Source: Alisma plantago-aquatica (lineage: Eukaryota; Streptophyta; Magnoliopsida; Alismatales; Alismataceae). Taken from it: a DNA stretch of 64,000 bases. The notes under the pieces were generated by a model. It was given only the letters and a program-made list of their open reading frames with translations. It searched no databases and was not told the DNA's origin. The stretch spans positions 1,397,933,363-1,397,997,362 of the forward strand of contig OY856410.1 of NCBI GenBank assembly GCA_963693085.1. The letters are read 5' to 3'. This document shows, piece by piece, positions 1 through 11,014 of the stretch. A program made the position numbers and the translations under genes. Each line of letters starts with the position of its first letter. Within the stretch, counting starts at the first letter, position 1.

Positions 1-975
1 GAATGTAAGCATAGTTCCTTTCTTATATTTATTTTTATCAAGAGAGAAGTAAAAAGATATTTAGAACTAAATATAGTGATATATTCTCTAAGAGAGAGAA
101 GGGTAACCAAAGTTATAGTATCAGAGGTTGTAGAGTATATGATTTAATTATCAAGAAAGATAATGAATTATAATTGATGCAATAATCTCTTCATGATTCT
201 CACTCTCTCTATTTGTCTTTCCACATTTTTTCACCTTGATTTATTTATAATAACTTTATTTTATATGCAACAATAACTACATCTCTCATCAATGAATAAC
301 AATTCATTTAAAGTAATGAACACAATTTTCTCATTAATTATTTGTCTCTTTTTTTGTAATATCCACATATTTTATTCAAGATTTGTACGAAATAAGTCGA
401 TAAAAAATAAATATACTAGATAATTTAAGTTTGTGAAAAGATACATATATAATATTGGGTGTAATATAGATATATATAAGTAAACTATATTTGATTATAT
501 TTCCACATGTGCATGTATGTTTACTAGTTATACAAAGAGGATAGCCATGTTGTAGTAATTACATTAAGTTCCTACTTCTTTATACATTAAATGCCACACA
601 AAAATAAAGATCTAGCTATGTATGTGAGAACAATAACAAATAATGTAATTAGGATAACATTCTACATATGTTTATATATATTTAAAATAAAATATCTTTG
701 GTGTGATTTTTATTCATGATTTTTATAGAACTACAACTGCATCACACCACATCAGTTTTGAAACTTTTGAAACTTTAAAATGATATATGCACAATAACCA
801 TTTGGTGCGGCTATACGGTATAAAAGATTGTGTTGTTATTTATAGATATGGTTTTACTCAACACCATTGCCATCCTTAGATGGAACCGTACAAGCAGGAC
901 AGTCGGATCGGACCGGCGACTGTGCTTTGCTGCGTCATGTATGAAACTAGGGAATATATAGATTCACCTGACTTT
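1..975. other. AT-rich intergenic DNA, no gene seen
   Basis: Very AT-rich sequence with short poly-T and TA-rich runs. I see no open frame of meaningful length, no terminal repeats and no RNA gene. It is the left flank of the copia-like element that starts at 981. Confidence 0.6.
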
Positions 976-980
976 GGCAT

Positions 981-1150
981 TGTTAGAGAGTCCGTTTATT
1001 AGTTATTTATATTGTCTGTGTAATATGGGCCTCACTGTGTCTTGGCCCATTAGGGTTTAGTTAAGTCTGTATGCTTCCCTGTTCTCCTATTTATAGGAGC
1101 AGGGTTTCTCCTATCTAATACAACGATTTGCCTTCTTTTATTGTCTGACA
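981..1150 (+). repeat. 5' LTR of the short copia-like element
   Basis: 170 bp, TG...CA bounded, with a TATA-like CTATTTATAGGAG stretch near position 1090 that could serve as the promoter. It matches 2544-2713 almost exactly. Confidence 0.93.
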
Positions 1151-1162
1151 TGGTATCAGAGC
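1151..1162 (+). other. Primer binding site (tRNA-iMet type)
   Basis: TGGTATCAGAGC follows directly on the LTR CA end. This is the standard complement of the initiator tRNA-Met 3' end used by copia and many gypsy elements. Confidence 0.9.
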
Positions 1163-2006
1163 AGCGATCTTGAGCCGCCGTCGTACGTGAGAGAGAGAAA
1201 CAAGAGGGAGATGTAGCCGGAAGGCGACCATCCTTCTTCCTTGTGGGTCGGCTGCCTGTAGGCTGTTCCATGGTCTCCGAGGCTATTTCTTTCATTTTCT
1301 GCTGCTTCGGGCATCCTTTCCTTCAGCGCTACAGTACCGCCGCTACAGTACGTGCTATAGTACATCTGCTACAATCTCCGGACAGCCCCGGCGTTTTTCC
1401 AGTTCTGGCACGTTGACGGCGTAAAAGGCTTCTCCTTCTTTGTCTGCCTATGCCTCATGGTGGAGTGACTGATCCTCCATGTTGGCATATGTTTTTCTCT
1501 TCATCTGCTGCCCCTACGTGGGTTTTTCTAAGATCCATGCATGTTGTCGGTTGCCTCCACCTATTTGCCTATAGAAATTTTTTGCCTCTACCATTGTTTT
1601 TTACTGTCCACGCCAACCACTCCTTTACTCTTTCCGTGCTTGGCGTGAGGGGGAGAATAGAGGATGAAGAGTAGAGGAAGAGATAAGATGGAGGAGAGAT
1701 GAGGAAGATATATATGTTGTTGTCTATATGGATCTTCATGCTACCTTTATTGTTGATATATGGATCATTTTGCTGCTATTATTGTTTATTCATCATCTAC
1801 CTCGACTGTTGCTGTGAAGTTGAATACTTGGACTCTATCTAGATTTATGACGTCTGCTACTGTGATGGATACTTTATGAAGAGGGAAGATGATGAAGACA
1901 TTTGTTGCTGACTTTACATGGAACTTCGTCTACTGGAGTTATGTATTTGCTTGCTTCTCTATGATACTGGTCTTCTATCTGCCTACGTCGCCGACTCTTT
2001 ACTATT

Positions 2007-2235
2007 GTGCGCCAGCACTCTCTGGCATGTTTGTGCCTTGTTTGAACGTCGACTCTCTACTACTGTGTACCAGCACTATCTGGCTCGTCCATGCTTTATT
2101 TCGCACGTTGACCCGTCCGTACTTTATTTGTACGTTGATCTCTACTGCCTGTGATCCAGCACTCTCTGGACTTTACTGCCTGTGATCCAGCACTCTCTAG
2201 ACTTTGTTGCCTGTAACCCAACACTCTCTGGCTAC
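2007..2235 (+). repeat. Degenerate CCAGCACTCTCTGG repeat cluster
   Basis: Five variants of CCAGCACTCTCTGG occur inside the non-autonomous element, at about 2011, 2070, 2157, 2187 and 2218. Their spacing falls from about 60-85 bases to 30, so the last three form a short tandem array. No function is evident. Confidence 0.7.
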
Positions 2236-2543
2236 TACAACGACGACGTTGATGAAGACCTTGGTGCCTATCAGCTATTATATCTTTTGCTCCAGATGAT
2301 TGTGTTGCTGCTTATTTCTGCTCCAGATGATCGAGAAGCTTCTGTGACCTGCTTGTCTGCTTGCTTGGAGTATCTACTTGAGGGGGAGTGTATGAGTATT
2401 TGTGTGCTTCATTGTAATATTGACGGGGAGCAATTTCTTGTATGGGCTTGGTTTATCCTTTTATTTCTGTCTATTTGTTTTCTAATTTGACTCTCTATCT
2501 GCAAACTGATTTGGGATTCTCCCAACTTCAACTTGAGGGGGAG

Positions 2544-2713
2544 TGTTAGAGAGTTCGTTTATTAGTTATTTATATTGTCTGTGTAATATGGGCCTCACTG
2601 TGTCTTGGCCCATTAGGGTTTAGTTAAGTTTGTATGCTTCCCTGTTCTCCTATTTATAGGAGCAGGGTTTCTCCTATCTAATACAACGATTTGCCTTCTT
2701 TTATTGTCTAACA
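2544..2713 (+). repeat. 3' LTR of the short copia-like element
   Basis: 170 bp, matches 981-1150 and is preceded by the purine tract at 2533-2543. Target duplication GGCAT follows at 2714. Confidence 0.93.
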
Positions 2714-2718
2714 GGCAT

Positions 2719-3383
2719 AATTAAAACTACTAGTCAAAAGAGCGCGTAGGCTGTAATTAAATTCATCTAATGCATGAGTATGAAATATAAAATGATTCAT
2801 CTTTTCATATTTAGAATATATCTTTTATTCATATTTTATCTTTAATGACACAATAGTAAAATCAATATGTTAAGAGACATCTTAAAATATATCCTTGTTG
2901 TCAACGAATTTTAAACTTAATCAATTTCTGGTTTCACATCACCTTCCAAAGTTTTAAAACCAGGAGTCAACCCACATCAACAAAATTGAAACACTTTTTA
3001 TTCATAATCCTATTCACAATCATTTATATACAACATGTTAGAATAGAATAGCTAAATTCGATCCCAATTAACTCCTCCCAACCTAGAGTGTATCATTACC
3101 AAAATTACTTATGCCTCCTTTTGTGTAATGTGCTTGTTGACTACTGAAATATCAATACAAAAAGTAGCAAAAAAAGGTAACAACGAAGTACAATGCAAAA
3201 GAAAATGAACTAAGCAGATTGATAAACTCATTGTCGGTTGACAGGAACTAAAACCAAAAATGATTAAATCTCTAGATTTTTAGTTAGTACTCAAAATAAT
3301 ACATATAATCTTCTAAGAACAACTTTATTAACTTAGAAACTAGGTAGTTTCATTATAAACATGCACTAGGTATGTAAAGAAAT
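2719..3383. other. AT-rich DNA, nothing recognised
   Basis: No long open frame, no repeat boundaries and no RNA gene seen in this stretch. Confidence 0.5.
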
Positions 3384-3595
3384 GAGTCGTCAAGGAGACT
3401 TCCTCTCCCCTACTCCTCATTAATCTGTGGAGGCCCGACACCGGAGGGGTATGGTAAATCAAGTGTGCAACTCATTAGTTCTGTCGCAAACCATGTCAGA
3501 CAGAATCCTTATTTATTTGTCTCTGTGAGGATTCGAACTTGAGACCTCTATCTGCGTTCATGGTCCGATCACCAGTGGGCCACACCATTGCGGAC
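3384..3595 (-). mobile_element. tRNA-derived SINE, minus strand
   Basis: Read on the minus strand, the head carries RNA polymerase III promoter elements: an A-box-like TGGCCCACTGG and a B box AGTTCGAATCC about 35 bases further on. A tRNA-unrelated body follows. The 3' end, GGGGAGA...AGTCTCCTTGACGACTC, has the same layout as the 3' end of the SINEs at 4669-4943, so they belong to one family. Flanking AAAGAA on both sides may be a decayed target duplication. The exact ends are uncertain by several bases. Confidence 0.7.
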
Positions 3596-3910
3596 AAAGA
3601 AGATACATAGTCATTCAAGGAAATACATTATGAAATAATATCGGTGGCATAAGCAACTGAATATAAACTTAGTGCTTGAGTGGTGTAGCTTCGTCAGTTT
3701 TTCAACTTCAATATTGTGAGTTCTACTGCATTTTTAGAACACGACATCCCATCCTTCAACTAACAATCCTTGAATTGATGCCAACCATGTATGAATAGAA
3801 CATTAGGATGTATTATCAATAAGTATGACTTGAATGCAAGTGATGCTATCTGATTCTATAATCAGTCTAAGGTTAAGATAGAACTTTAGCTCGATGTAAT
3901 GTCATGTGTA

Positions 3911-4420
3911 CACTAGTACAGAAACTGCCTCTAGTGATGGTTAAAACGAGCCTATAACATCGGTTTCTTACCGACATCTAAATGGGCGACACTACAGTCA
4001 AGTGTATATAATGTCAGTTATTTGGGGACACACAAACTGACGACAGAGATCCAGCCTCAGTAGCAATGATAAAAGAAACTGACACAGGTAAGAGTCTATG
4101 ACGTCGGTTATACACGACAATTAATGTCCTACTGACATACCAGTTCACATTTGTAACTGGTAAAGGTTTTTGAGTCGTCGGTTTCTACCAAAAAAAAAAC
4201 AACACCGATTTAACGTCTTAGCCGTCAGTTATGAAAATTAAGAATAGCAATTAAGTGTTATAATGTCGGTTTTTTCAATGCAAATGACGACTAGGACTCT
4301 ATAGACCGCGTTGTCCAGCACGACCATTTTAGGATAGTGTTATAATGTCAGTTTTAGACCTAAAACTGACGACTCAGACCTACAAATTTGTTTTTTATAA
4401 CAACTGAAGACTCAATTAAC
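3911..4420 (+). mobile_element. Orphan CACTA transposon end with subterminal repeats
   Basis: The stretch opens with CACTAGTACAGAAACTG, a CACTA-type terminus resembling the start of the large element at 8637 (CACTACTATAGAAATGG). It continues with degenerate subterminal motifs of the ATGTCGGTTTT / AAACTGACGAC kind. I find no matching inverted end before 8637 and no transposase frame. It is therefore a truncated or internally deleted relative; its right limit is a guess. Confidence 0.65.
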
Positions 4421-4668
4421 TTTTTTTTAAATAGTAAGTTTGCAGACATGTTGTCCGGCTGTTCAGCAAGATACAAAACTTACAGTTCAATAGAACTGCA
4501 GGTTGCATCCTATGTTTAGCTTAACAACAAGCCAACAAAATTGCAAAACCTTCAATAGAAAATGCAATCCACCCACATACAAGATCCATTCTCCAATTTC
4601 ATTATAATCACATGTACAAATATAAATTCGTCTTCACATTTACGGGACAACACATGTTCTTGGCCTCA

Positions 4669-4766
4669 CGGCCATTGTATTGACCAACCCTTGGGTCATC
4701 CAGGATCTGGCACCTGTTTGCGGGAGGGGGGAGACTAATGTCTCTTCTAACTCAAAAAAAAAAAAA
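4669..4766 (+). mobile_element. 5'-truncated SINE with poly(A) tail
   Basis: The last 95 or so bases match the 3' half of the SINE just downstream: both have CATCC-GG-TCTGGCA, then a G-rich tract and GAGACTAATGTCTCTTCTAA, then CTC and poly(A). The tRNA-like head is missing. Its A-tail (4754-4766) abuts the next SINE's target duplication. Confidence 0.75.
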
Positions 4767-4776
4767 CTTGATTACC

Positions 4777-4943
4777 CTCAGTCTGTGTAGCGCGGATGGT
4801 TGAGCACGGTAGGTCCTCCCCGGGGGACCCGGGTTCGAACCCCCCATTGCAGACAATATTTACCACCCTTGCAGTCATCCGGGCTCTGGCATGCTCTTTG
4901 AAGGATGGGGGAGACTAATGTCTCTTCTAACTCAAAAAAAAAT
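4777..4943 (+). mobile_element. tRNA-derived SINE, complete, plus strand
   Basis: Contains an A-box-like TAGCGCGGATGG and a strong B box GGTTCGAACCC in a tRNA-like head. It ends with GAGACTAATGTCTCTTCTAA, CTC and a short A-tail. A 10-bp target duplication CTTGATTACC flanks it at 4767-4776 and 4944-4953. It inserted immediately after the A-tail of the truncated copy. Confidence 0.85.
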
Positions 4944-4953
4944 CTTGATTACC

Positions 4954-6650
4954 ATATAAATGTAGAGGTTTTTTTTAATTAAGTATAACTATATATGTAT
5001 GTGTGTAGGATATTTTTTTAATAACTTGTGACTATTCAGTTAATTTGGTTAATCAAAGAGAAAATAATTTTAATTGATAAATTAAACCTTTAACCAATTA
5101 ACCGAAATAAATTAACCAATTTAACCAAATTAATCAAATTGTCCAAATAAAATTAACCATTCGGTTTTAGCCATTTGGTTCATTGGTTATAATCGAATTT
5201 TGCTCGCCCCTAACACGAACTGCTCCACATTATTTATTGTTGTTTGATAAGAAAGTCTAGTTACGTTAAACTTAGATCATTATGTATCATATGAGTCAAA
5301 AGAAAGAGATAATTGTAATAAAAACAAGAATGCACCAAAAGTATAATCAAATTCAAAGAGTGCAAGGTTTAGACGATTATCAATAGCTTCTTGATCATAA
5401 GACTAGCATGTCCAGCAGGTGAGTCACTGACTTTAAAAGTCACACAACAAGCTCATGTGGTTGCTAAGGCAAGCAACTCCCCCATTACCATAGCTGCAGC
5501 AGAGATATCCCGATGTAATCTAATAAAAAGACACATGCGACCACTAATGGGAAGAAATGACATAAAGTACAAGAGAACCAGGTGAATGAGTTTTCAATAG
5601 TCAATCGACGAAACAAAGTCGCTGAAAATCAATGAAATCAGATGGTTGCGGGATATTGAAGAAGCAGCTAACAATTGTGTATATCAAGATCGAAATGCAA
5701 AACAAGGTCGAGAATAGACGATTAGATTGGGGGAACGATACCTGTCCTCATTGGAAAAATGACTACTGTAATTCTTAGAATGATCCACAGCAGAAAGCGG
5801 AGGAAATTGGTCGAGTAGCCAATGTAACAAAGAAGACGACGATACCTGTTCTCATCTCTGTCTGATAGCAGTCAATCTGACTATGTGGCTCAATCAACCG
5901 AGGAGTAGTTTGTTGGTAAGGATGGGGTGCTTTGTGTCGGCTCCGCTCAGGGGGAGGATCCGAGACGAGAGTGTAGCGACCGCCTAACAGTCAGGGAACG
6001 TGATCAACTTTATTTGGCCCGCATTAAATATATTCCTCGGTTACTTTGTCGTCCGTTGGCGTACCTGTTTGTTTCCAAGGCCATACCCGCTTGATATTTA
6101 CTCTGCCCCTTCCGTTTTCTGGCATCACGCCCTATACACAACGTCCTTCCGTTTGAAGAGGAAACAAGGGGGTCAATTAAGCGCCCTTTTAAGCAACACA
6201 GGGTCGTTGTCGATTAATTAGCACCTCAGGCGACCGTTAAGCAAATTTAAGTTAGGCGGTCGCTTTTAGCCCGCTTTGGCCGCTTTTTCCCACTTTTTTG
6301 CTTTTTTTTCCTCCTTTTTCTCTACCTTTTCTCACGTCAAATATTTTATATTCAGTAACATTAATGTCAGTAATGTGATTCGATATTTATATGAGTATAT
6401 TCCTATACACTCATATTAAATGAATATCAATGTATATATAGGTGCTAATAAGTGATTTCCTATAGATGATTGAATTATTAAATCTTTATTGTTATTACTT
6501 AGTATTAATTTCAAAGGAATACATAGGTATAAGTGTTAAACTATGTAAAACATTCACAAATAATATTATTTGTGTATAAATTGTTAAAAATATTTGAAAA
6601 ATTAAGCATCCATTTAAAAATAAAAAAAAACCTTAATCACTCGTGTGGCG
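4954..6650. other. Intergenic DNA, no gene recognised
   Basis: Mostly AT-rich, with repeated AACCAATTTAACC-like stretches at 5050-5190. A moderately GC-rich patch at 5930-6290 contains GCGATTAA / AGGCGGTCGC motifs that partly recur at 6650. Small open frames at 5391-5585 and 6000-6221 have no recognisable product. Confidence 0.4.
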
Positions 6651-8633
6651 ATTAATCAGCTACAGGGTCTCATCCACTCACTTCCCACTTTGCACTTTTT
6701 AAAATATTGAAAAGGAGGAAAGAAGAAAGAGGAGGGGGAGGAATAGCAACATGGGGAGGAGGTGGAGGATAGGGGAAGAGGAAGAGGAGCAGTGGGATGA
6801 AGAAGGTAGGGGGAAGAGTGAGGAGGAAAGGAGGAGGGTGTAGAAGAATAGGAGCACTTGGTAGGAGACTCCACTTGCATCGTCAGGGGAGGGAGACACC
6901 ACTTGTGTCAAAGGGGAGACTAAGGGTTTTTTCCTTTCCTTTTTTAACCCTTAAGATCAAGCCCAATAAGGCCCAAGTGGCACCTAAGCAGGCCGCCCAA
7001 ACACCTAGATGGGATGGGCACCCAAATTCTAAAGATAAGGAGGCCGCCCAGATGGGCACCCAAATCCCAAAGACAAGGAGGACACCGAAACGCACCTAGG
7101 TGGAACCCAGATGGGCACTCTTACAACTAAGGGTTCAACTTGTTGCCACTTTGACCAATCCACATATAATACAAGCGTATACGACATATAAGATGCTCTC
7201 TATGTTATTTGGTATAACATTCTCTAGTACCATCATTGATAATACAAAAAGGTGGATTATAGATACATGCAACCATTTTCTATGGGTAAGCAATGGAGGA
7301 TGGTTGGCAATTGGTGGAGGTAGGAGTACCAATGAATGAAGGGATCTCTAGTTATTTCCTCACCTTGTTGCTTTGAATTAGTGAAGGCAGGGTAACCAAT
7401 GGACTCTGGGTGAAGGACAAGAAGATATGGGGAATTGGTGGGCGTTAGGGCATAGGACAAGAGGAGGGATGATTTGTAAATAGGTTCACGAGGGGTTTTT
7501 TAATTGGGAGTCGGGAAGGCAGTGGATGGGTGCCTTTGTGTATATAAGTTGAGAAAGGGGACTTGGAAATTTGGTCCACCAAAAGTCCGCTAGTAGTCCT
7601 ACTCCGACTATCCATTCTCTCATTTTCTTCTAGTGGGATGAGTTTGTCCCAATATAGGTAAAAAGAAACACTTGAATTTCATGTTTATAATGAAATATGC
7701 GTCTACATGTGTAGTGTTTAGAAAGTTTATTGTTTTGGTAGAAAGTTCTTTATACGTCCAACCTTGAACTCACCATTTAAGCTAACAATATGGCTAAAAA
7801 TATTGGATTCCCAAATTTTATATTTTAGGCTAGAGTTCCTTTTCCCCATCAATAATCAAAAGTGCAATTGTATTTTACCTAGTCATTAATGATGTGAATG
7901 ATTCCACATGAATACGTGTGGTGACTCATTCATCTAAATGCCTCAAATATTAGAAAGAGATTGGGCATTAATTAGATCAATTATCTAACCATTCCATGTA
8001 GAGGGAAAGTGAAGGCTTGTCAAAAGGAGAAAATGTCTAAGCTAAGACATCACAAAGTTCATTAAGAGACAAATACATAAAAGAATAAGTGTACCATACA
8101 CATTAACATTCATGAGGTTGAAGGGAAAATATCACATCCAAAAGCTTCTACTAAAAATATAAGATAGTTTTTAGTGATAAAAAGTAATAAAATTGTAAAT
8201 ATTGGTGACTCACATTTTCTCCTTCGTTCACTGTGCAATTTTCCTTTATCATACACTAGAAATTGGTATTCATAATGATTAGGACTTTCATCTCATAACG
8301 GTAGGATTTGAGGTGATGTTAGTGGTGGAAAGGGGAGTGCGAAGGATTAGGAAGGGGAGCATAGAATATACAATTAGGATCGACTGCCATTCAAGTGCAT
8401 GATATAGTGTAATTATGTCATATTGCTACAGTTTGGATAGTTGACATCTCTTCTTGGTACTTAACTCTACACAATTCAAGATATTTCTCTAAACTTTGAC
8501 CAAACATTCCTAATCACAAGAAGTGTAGATCAATGCATGCAGGTATAGGGGGGTAGAAAGATGAAATGCCTAATAGTCAATGTAGTAGCAATATGTTTAC
8601 AGTGGCCTAGTTGAAGGTTTGTTTGAATAGTCA
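6651..8633. other. GA-rich and AT-rich intergenic DNA
   Basis: 6700-6860 is a purine-rich low-complexity tract, so open frames across it are compositional. At 7008-7085 there is an imperfect direct repeat built on GATGGGCACCCAAAT. The remainder to the CACTA boundary shows no gene or terminal repeat that I recognise. Confidence 0.4.
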
Positions 8634-8636
8634 AGA

Positions 8637-9095
8637 CACTACTATAGAAATGGCTTATAACGTCACATTTAGAGGCGTCGATTTTATCTAAGAAACTGAC
8701 GCCTAAACCCTACAACATCGGCTGTATACACAAACCGACATCTATATGTGAAGACCGGCCAGACACGGGTATCACTTTTTATTTAGCGTCGGTTGCGCAA
8801 TAATAAACCGACGCCTAAAATCGCCTGCCAAATCCAATTTTTCCAGTGCAAAAAAATTTCCTCCAAAATTTCACATACGGCGTTAGTTGTTTACCAAATA
8901 ATCGATGACTTAATATTTTTTATGAGATAGAAATCATCCTCATTTTTTTCGTCAATTTGCTTACAATAACTGATGGTAATGAGTGTTCGCGCGTTGTCCC
9001 CGTGAAAATTTTTACCCCCCTTTGGCATCGGTTTTTTGTGGTGACCGACGCTTTTGGAACTTAGGTGTCGGTTTCTGAAACAACCGACGACGATG
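8637..9095 (+). repeat. CACTA 5' terminal and subterminal repeats
   Basis: Starts with the terminal CACTA motif and holds repeated short palindromic units such as GCGTCGGTT...AACCGACGCC, partly as inverted pairs. In En/Spm-type elements such subterminal arrays bind the element's own DNA-binding protein; that role is assigned by analogy here. Confidence 0.85.
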
Positions 9096-9323
9096 GTAAA
9101 CTTAATAGCACATGTGTGAAACAAACTCTTCCCCATTCTCTGTTTCATTGCGATTTCACCCGCTAGGTCTAGCGATTGTTGCCGCTCGTCGTTGCTCCCC
9201 CGCCGTTGTTGCTCCCCCGCTGTCGTTGCCCCCCGCCGTCGTTGCTCCCTTTGCTCGCTTGAGAGGCAACGTCAAAACTTGGGAATATGACAGAGCCACC
9301 ACTGTCGCCTAGCTCCAGCTACT

Positions 9324-9561
9324 GCTCAGTTGGCCATCGGTATCGCTCTGCCTGCTCGTCTACCTCCGTGCTCTATCCATCACCTCCAGCCACTCTACCT
9401 CCTCCGATGTCGGTCCTCTTTCTCCTTCTTTTCCTCCATGCTGCTCAGTTGGCCACCGGTACCGCTCTGTCTGCTCATCTACCTCCGCGCTCTATCCATC
9501 ACCTCCAGCCACTCTACCTCCTCTGATGTCGGTCCTCTTTCTCCTTCTTTTCCTCCAACTA
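9324..9561 (+). repeat. 119-bp tandem duplication in CACTA leader
   Basis: Two adjacent copies (9324-9442 and 9443-9561) begin GCTCAGTTGGCCA and end in the pyrimidine tract CTCCTTCTTTTCCTCC, with about half a dozen differences. Just upstream (9178-9255) are three imperfect copies of GTTGCTCCCCCGCCGTC. The region lies between the terminus and the transposase gene and codes for nothing I recognise. Confidence 0.8.
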
Positions 9562-9599
9562 CCAGCCGCCAACAGCCAGCCCCACCAGGTTTGTTCATA

Positions 9600-10760
9600 T
9601 ATATGTTTGTTCTCTAATTTAGTAGTGATGTGTCACCCTATCCTATAAATGAGGTGGAGGTTGTTCTATGTGAAATCACAGGTTTGCATGGTCGTGCTGG
9701 GCAGCACGGCCATGGTGGTAGAACGGCCGTAGTGGCTGATTTTGTGCTGTAAATCCATATTTTATGATGTAGATTGATGATGATAATGTTTGCTTTCTCT
9801 CTTGATTAACTAATCAAAATGAAATGTGACCTAATGTCCATGTTGCTATATTTGAGACCTAATCTTGTACACATTTTACCCTAATCTTGTATTAACTATA
9901 TTGCTCAATTATGAATGATAGGATACCTACATTTGTGTGTAATGATTATCTCGATGATGAGCATGCATGTACATTGGAGATGTTGAAATCAATGTTATAG
10001 AATATGATACATAGACTAGGGTATGATTAAAACTACAAGATGTTGCTATTGTAAATCTACCTAGGATATGAACAAATCTTGTGCTTGCATATATTTGTGC
10101 TTCTAATCCTCATGCTTGACCTAATTCAGTAAAATTTGATGTATGTTGAAATAAGATTCAAACTTGTCCATTCTAGCATCCTAATTTGATTTGATTATGT
10201 GCTTTGAACCTTGAAACATGTGTGTTAAAGATACATTGATGTTGAATCTCAAACTTAACTCACATGTGGGTCTTCTATTTCTAAAATGATTATGTGAACT
10301 CCTAAATTAGTAACATATATTATTCTTGGTGTACCCAATACCTTGTGAATCATGTATGCGCCCTAAGGTGATTAAATGCCTAAATCTTGACTTGAAATAT
10401 GACCTAGTATGTATGTTAATATATGAAGCTCTAGTTAAAACTTCAAGATTGACCCCTAATTAATACATTATAACATAATTGAATCGTGCATTTGTGTTGT
10501 TGCATTTGTTGTTGACTTGCTATTGATTTGCATATATTTCTTCTTCAACCTTCAAGTGAGGTATAATATTCTCACTCTTCCAATGTGCCATTAGGATTCA
10601 TTTTGATTCAAATCTTTGATATATGGAATCATGGTTTATTTATTGTTTAGTATTTACTGACAAGCATGATTAAATGATGTTACAAAAAACTTAAGATATG
10701 AATGATGAAACTAGGATTGTAGGTATAAGAATGACAACATACATGTATTTGTTGGCTTAG
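9600..10760 (+). other. CACTA non-coding leader or intron region
   Basis: AT-rich sequence without coding potential between the 5' subterminal region and the fold-back upstream of the transposase start. It may be 5' untranslated sequence or a leader intron. Confidence 0.4.
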
Positions 10761-10767
10761 AAACTCG

Positions 10768-11014
10768 TCCAAGATTTACTCATTAGGAGTAAATCTTGGA
10801 TAGTCCCCAGTTTGGAACTGTTCTTGAACACTTAATCTCACTTAGGATGTAAGTGTATAATGTGTATTGGGTTTTCAACAAAATTTCAATAGCATTTTCC
10901 CGTTTGTTCTCTAAGTACATATGTACTTAGAGAACAGCGGAGAAATGCTACCCAAATTTTCTTGAAAACCCAATACACATTATACACTTACTAGTCAGAT
11001 TAGGTGTTCAAGAA
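10768..11014 (+). repeat. Long fold-back upstream of the transposase start
   Basis: 10821-11014 folds on itself: left arm TTCTTGAACACTTAATCT...GTATAATGTGTATTGGG pairs with right arm CCCAATACACATTATAC...AGGTGTTCAAGAA. At the tip is a perfect 30-bp palindrome, 10906-10935, centred on GTACATATGTAC. A separate hairpin precedes it (10768-10800, TCCAAGATTTACTC / GAGTAAATCTTGGA, 14-bp stem). Degenerate CCCTAAA units follow (11044-11105) before the start codon at 11133. It lies where transcript leader or promoter sequence is expected. Confidence 0.85.

Larger units (their letters stand above)
981..2713 (+). mobile_element. Short non-autonomous Ty1/copia-like LTR retrotransposon
   Basis: Two 170-bp direct terminal repeats (981-1150 and 2544-2713) start TGTTAGAGAG, end in CA and differ at about three bases. 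The element is flanked by a perfect 5-bp duplication GGCAT (976-980 and 2714-2718). A tRNA-Met primer site, TGGTATCAGAGC, follows the left LTR at 1151, and a purine tract TTGAGGGGGAG (2533-2543) precedes the right LTR. The internal 1.4 kb has no gag or pol similarity that I recognise; its open frames are short and in conflicting phases. It is therefore complete in its cis signals but depends on another element's proteins. It is larger than a classic TRIM but has equally small LTRs. Near-identical LTRs mean a fairly young insertion. Confidence 0.93.

Noticed and set aside
6656..7099. Overlapping open frames on both strands giving Ser/Pro-rich or Arg/Gly-rich proteins
   Set aside because: The DNA is a purine-rich low-complexity tract; such frames stay open by composition. 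No motif or splice signal supports a gene.
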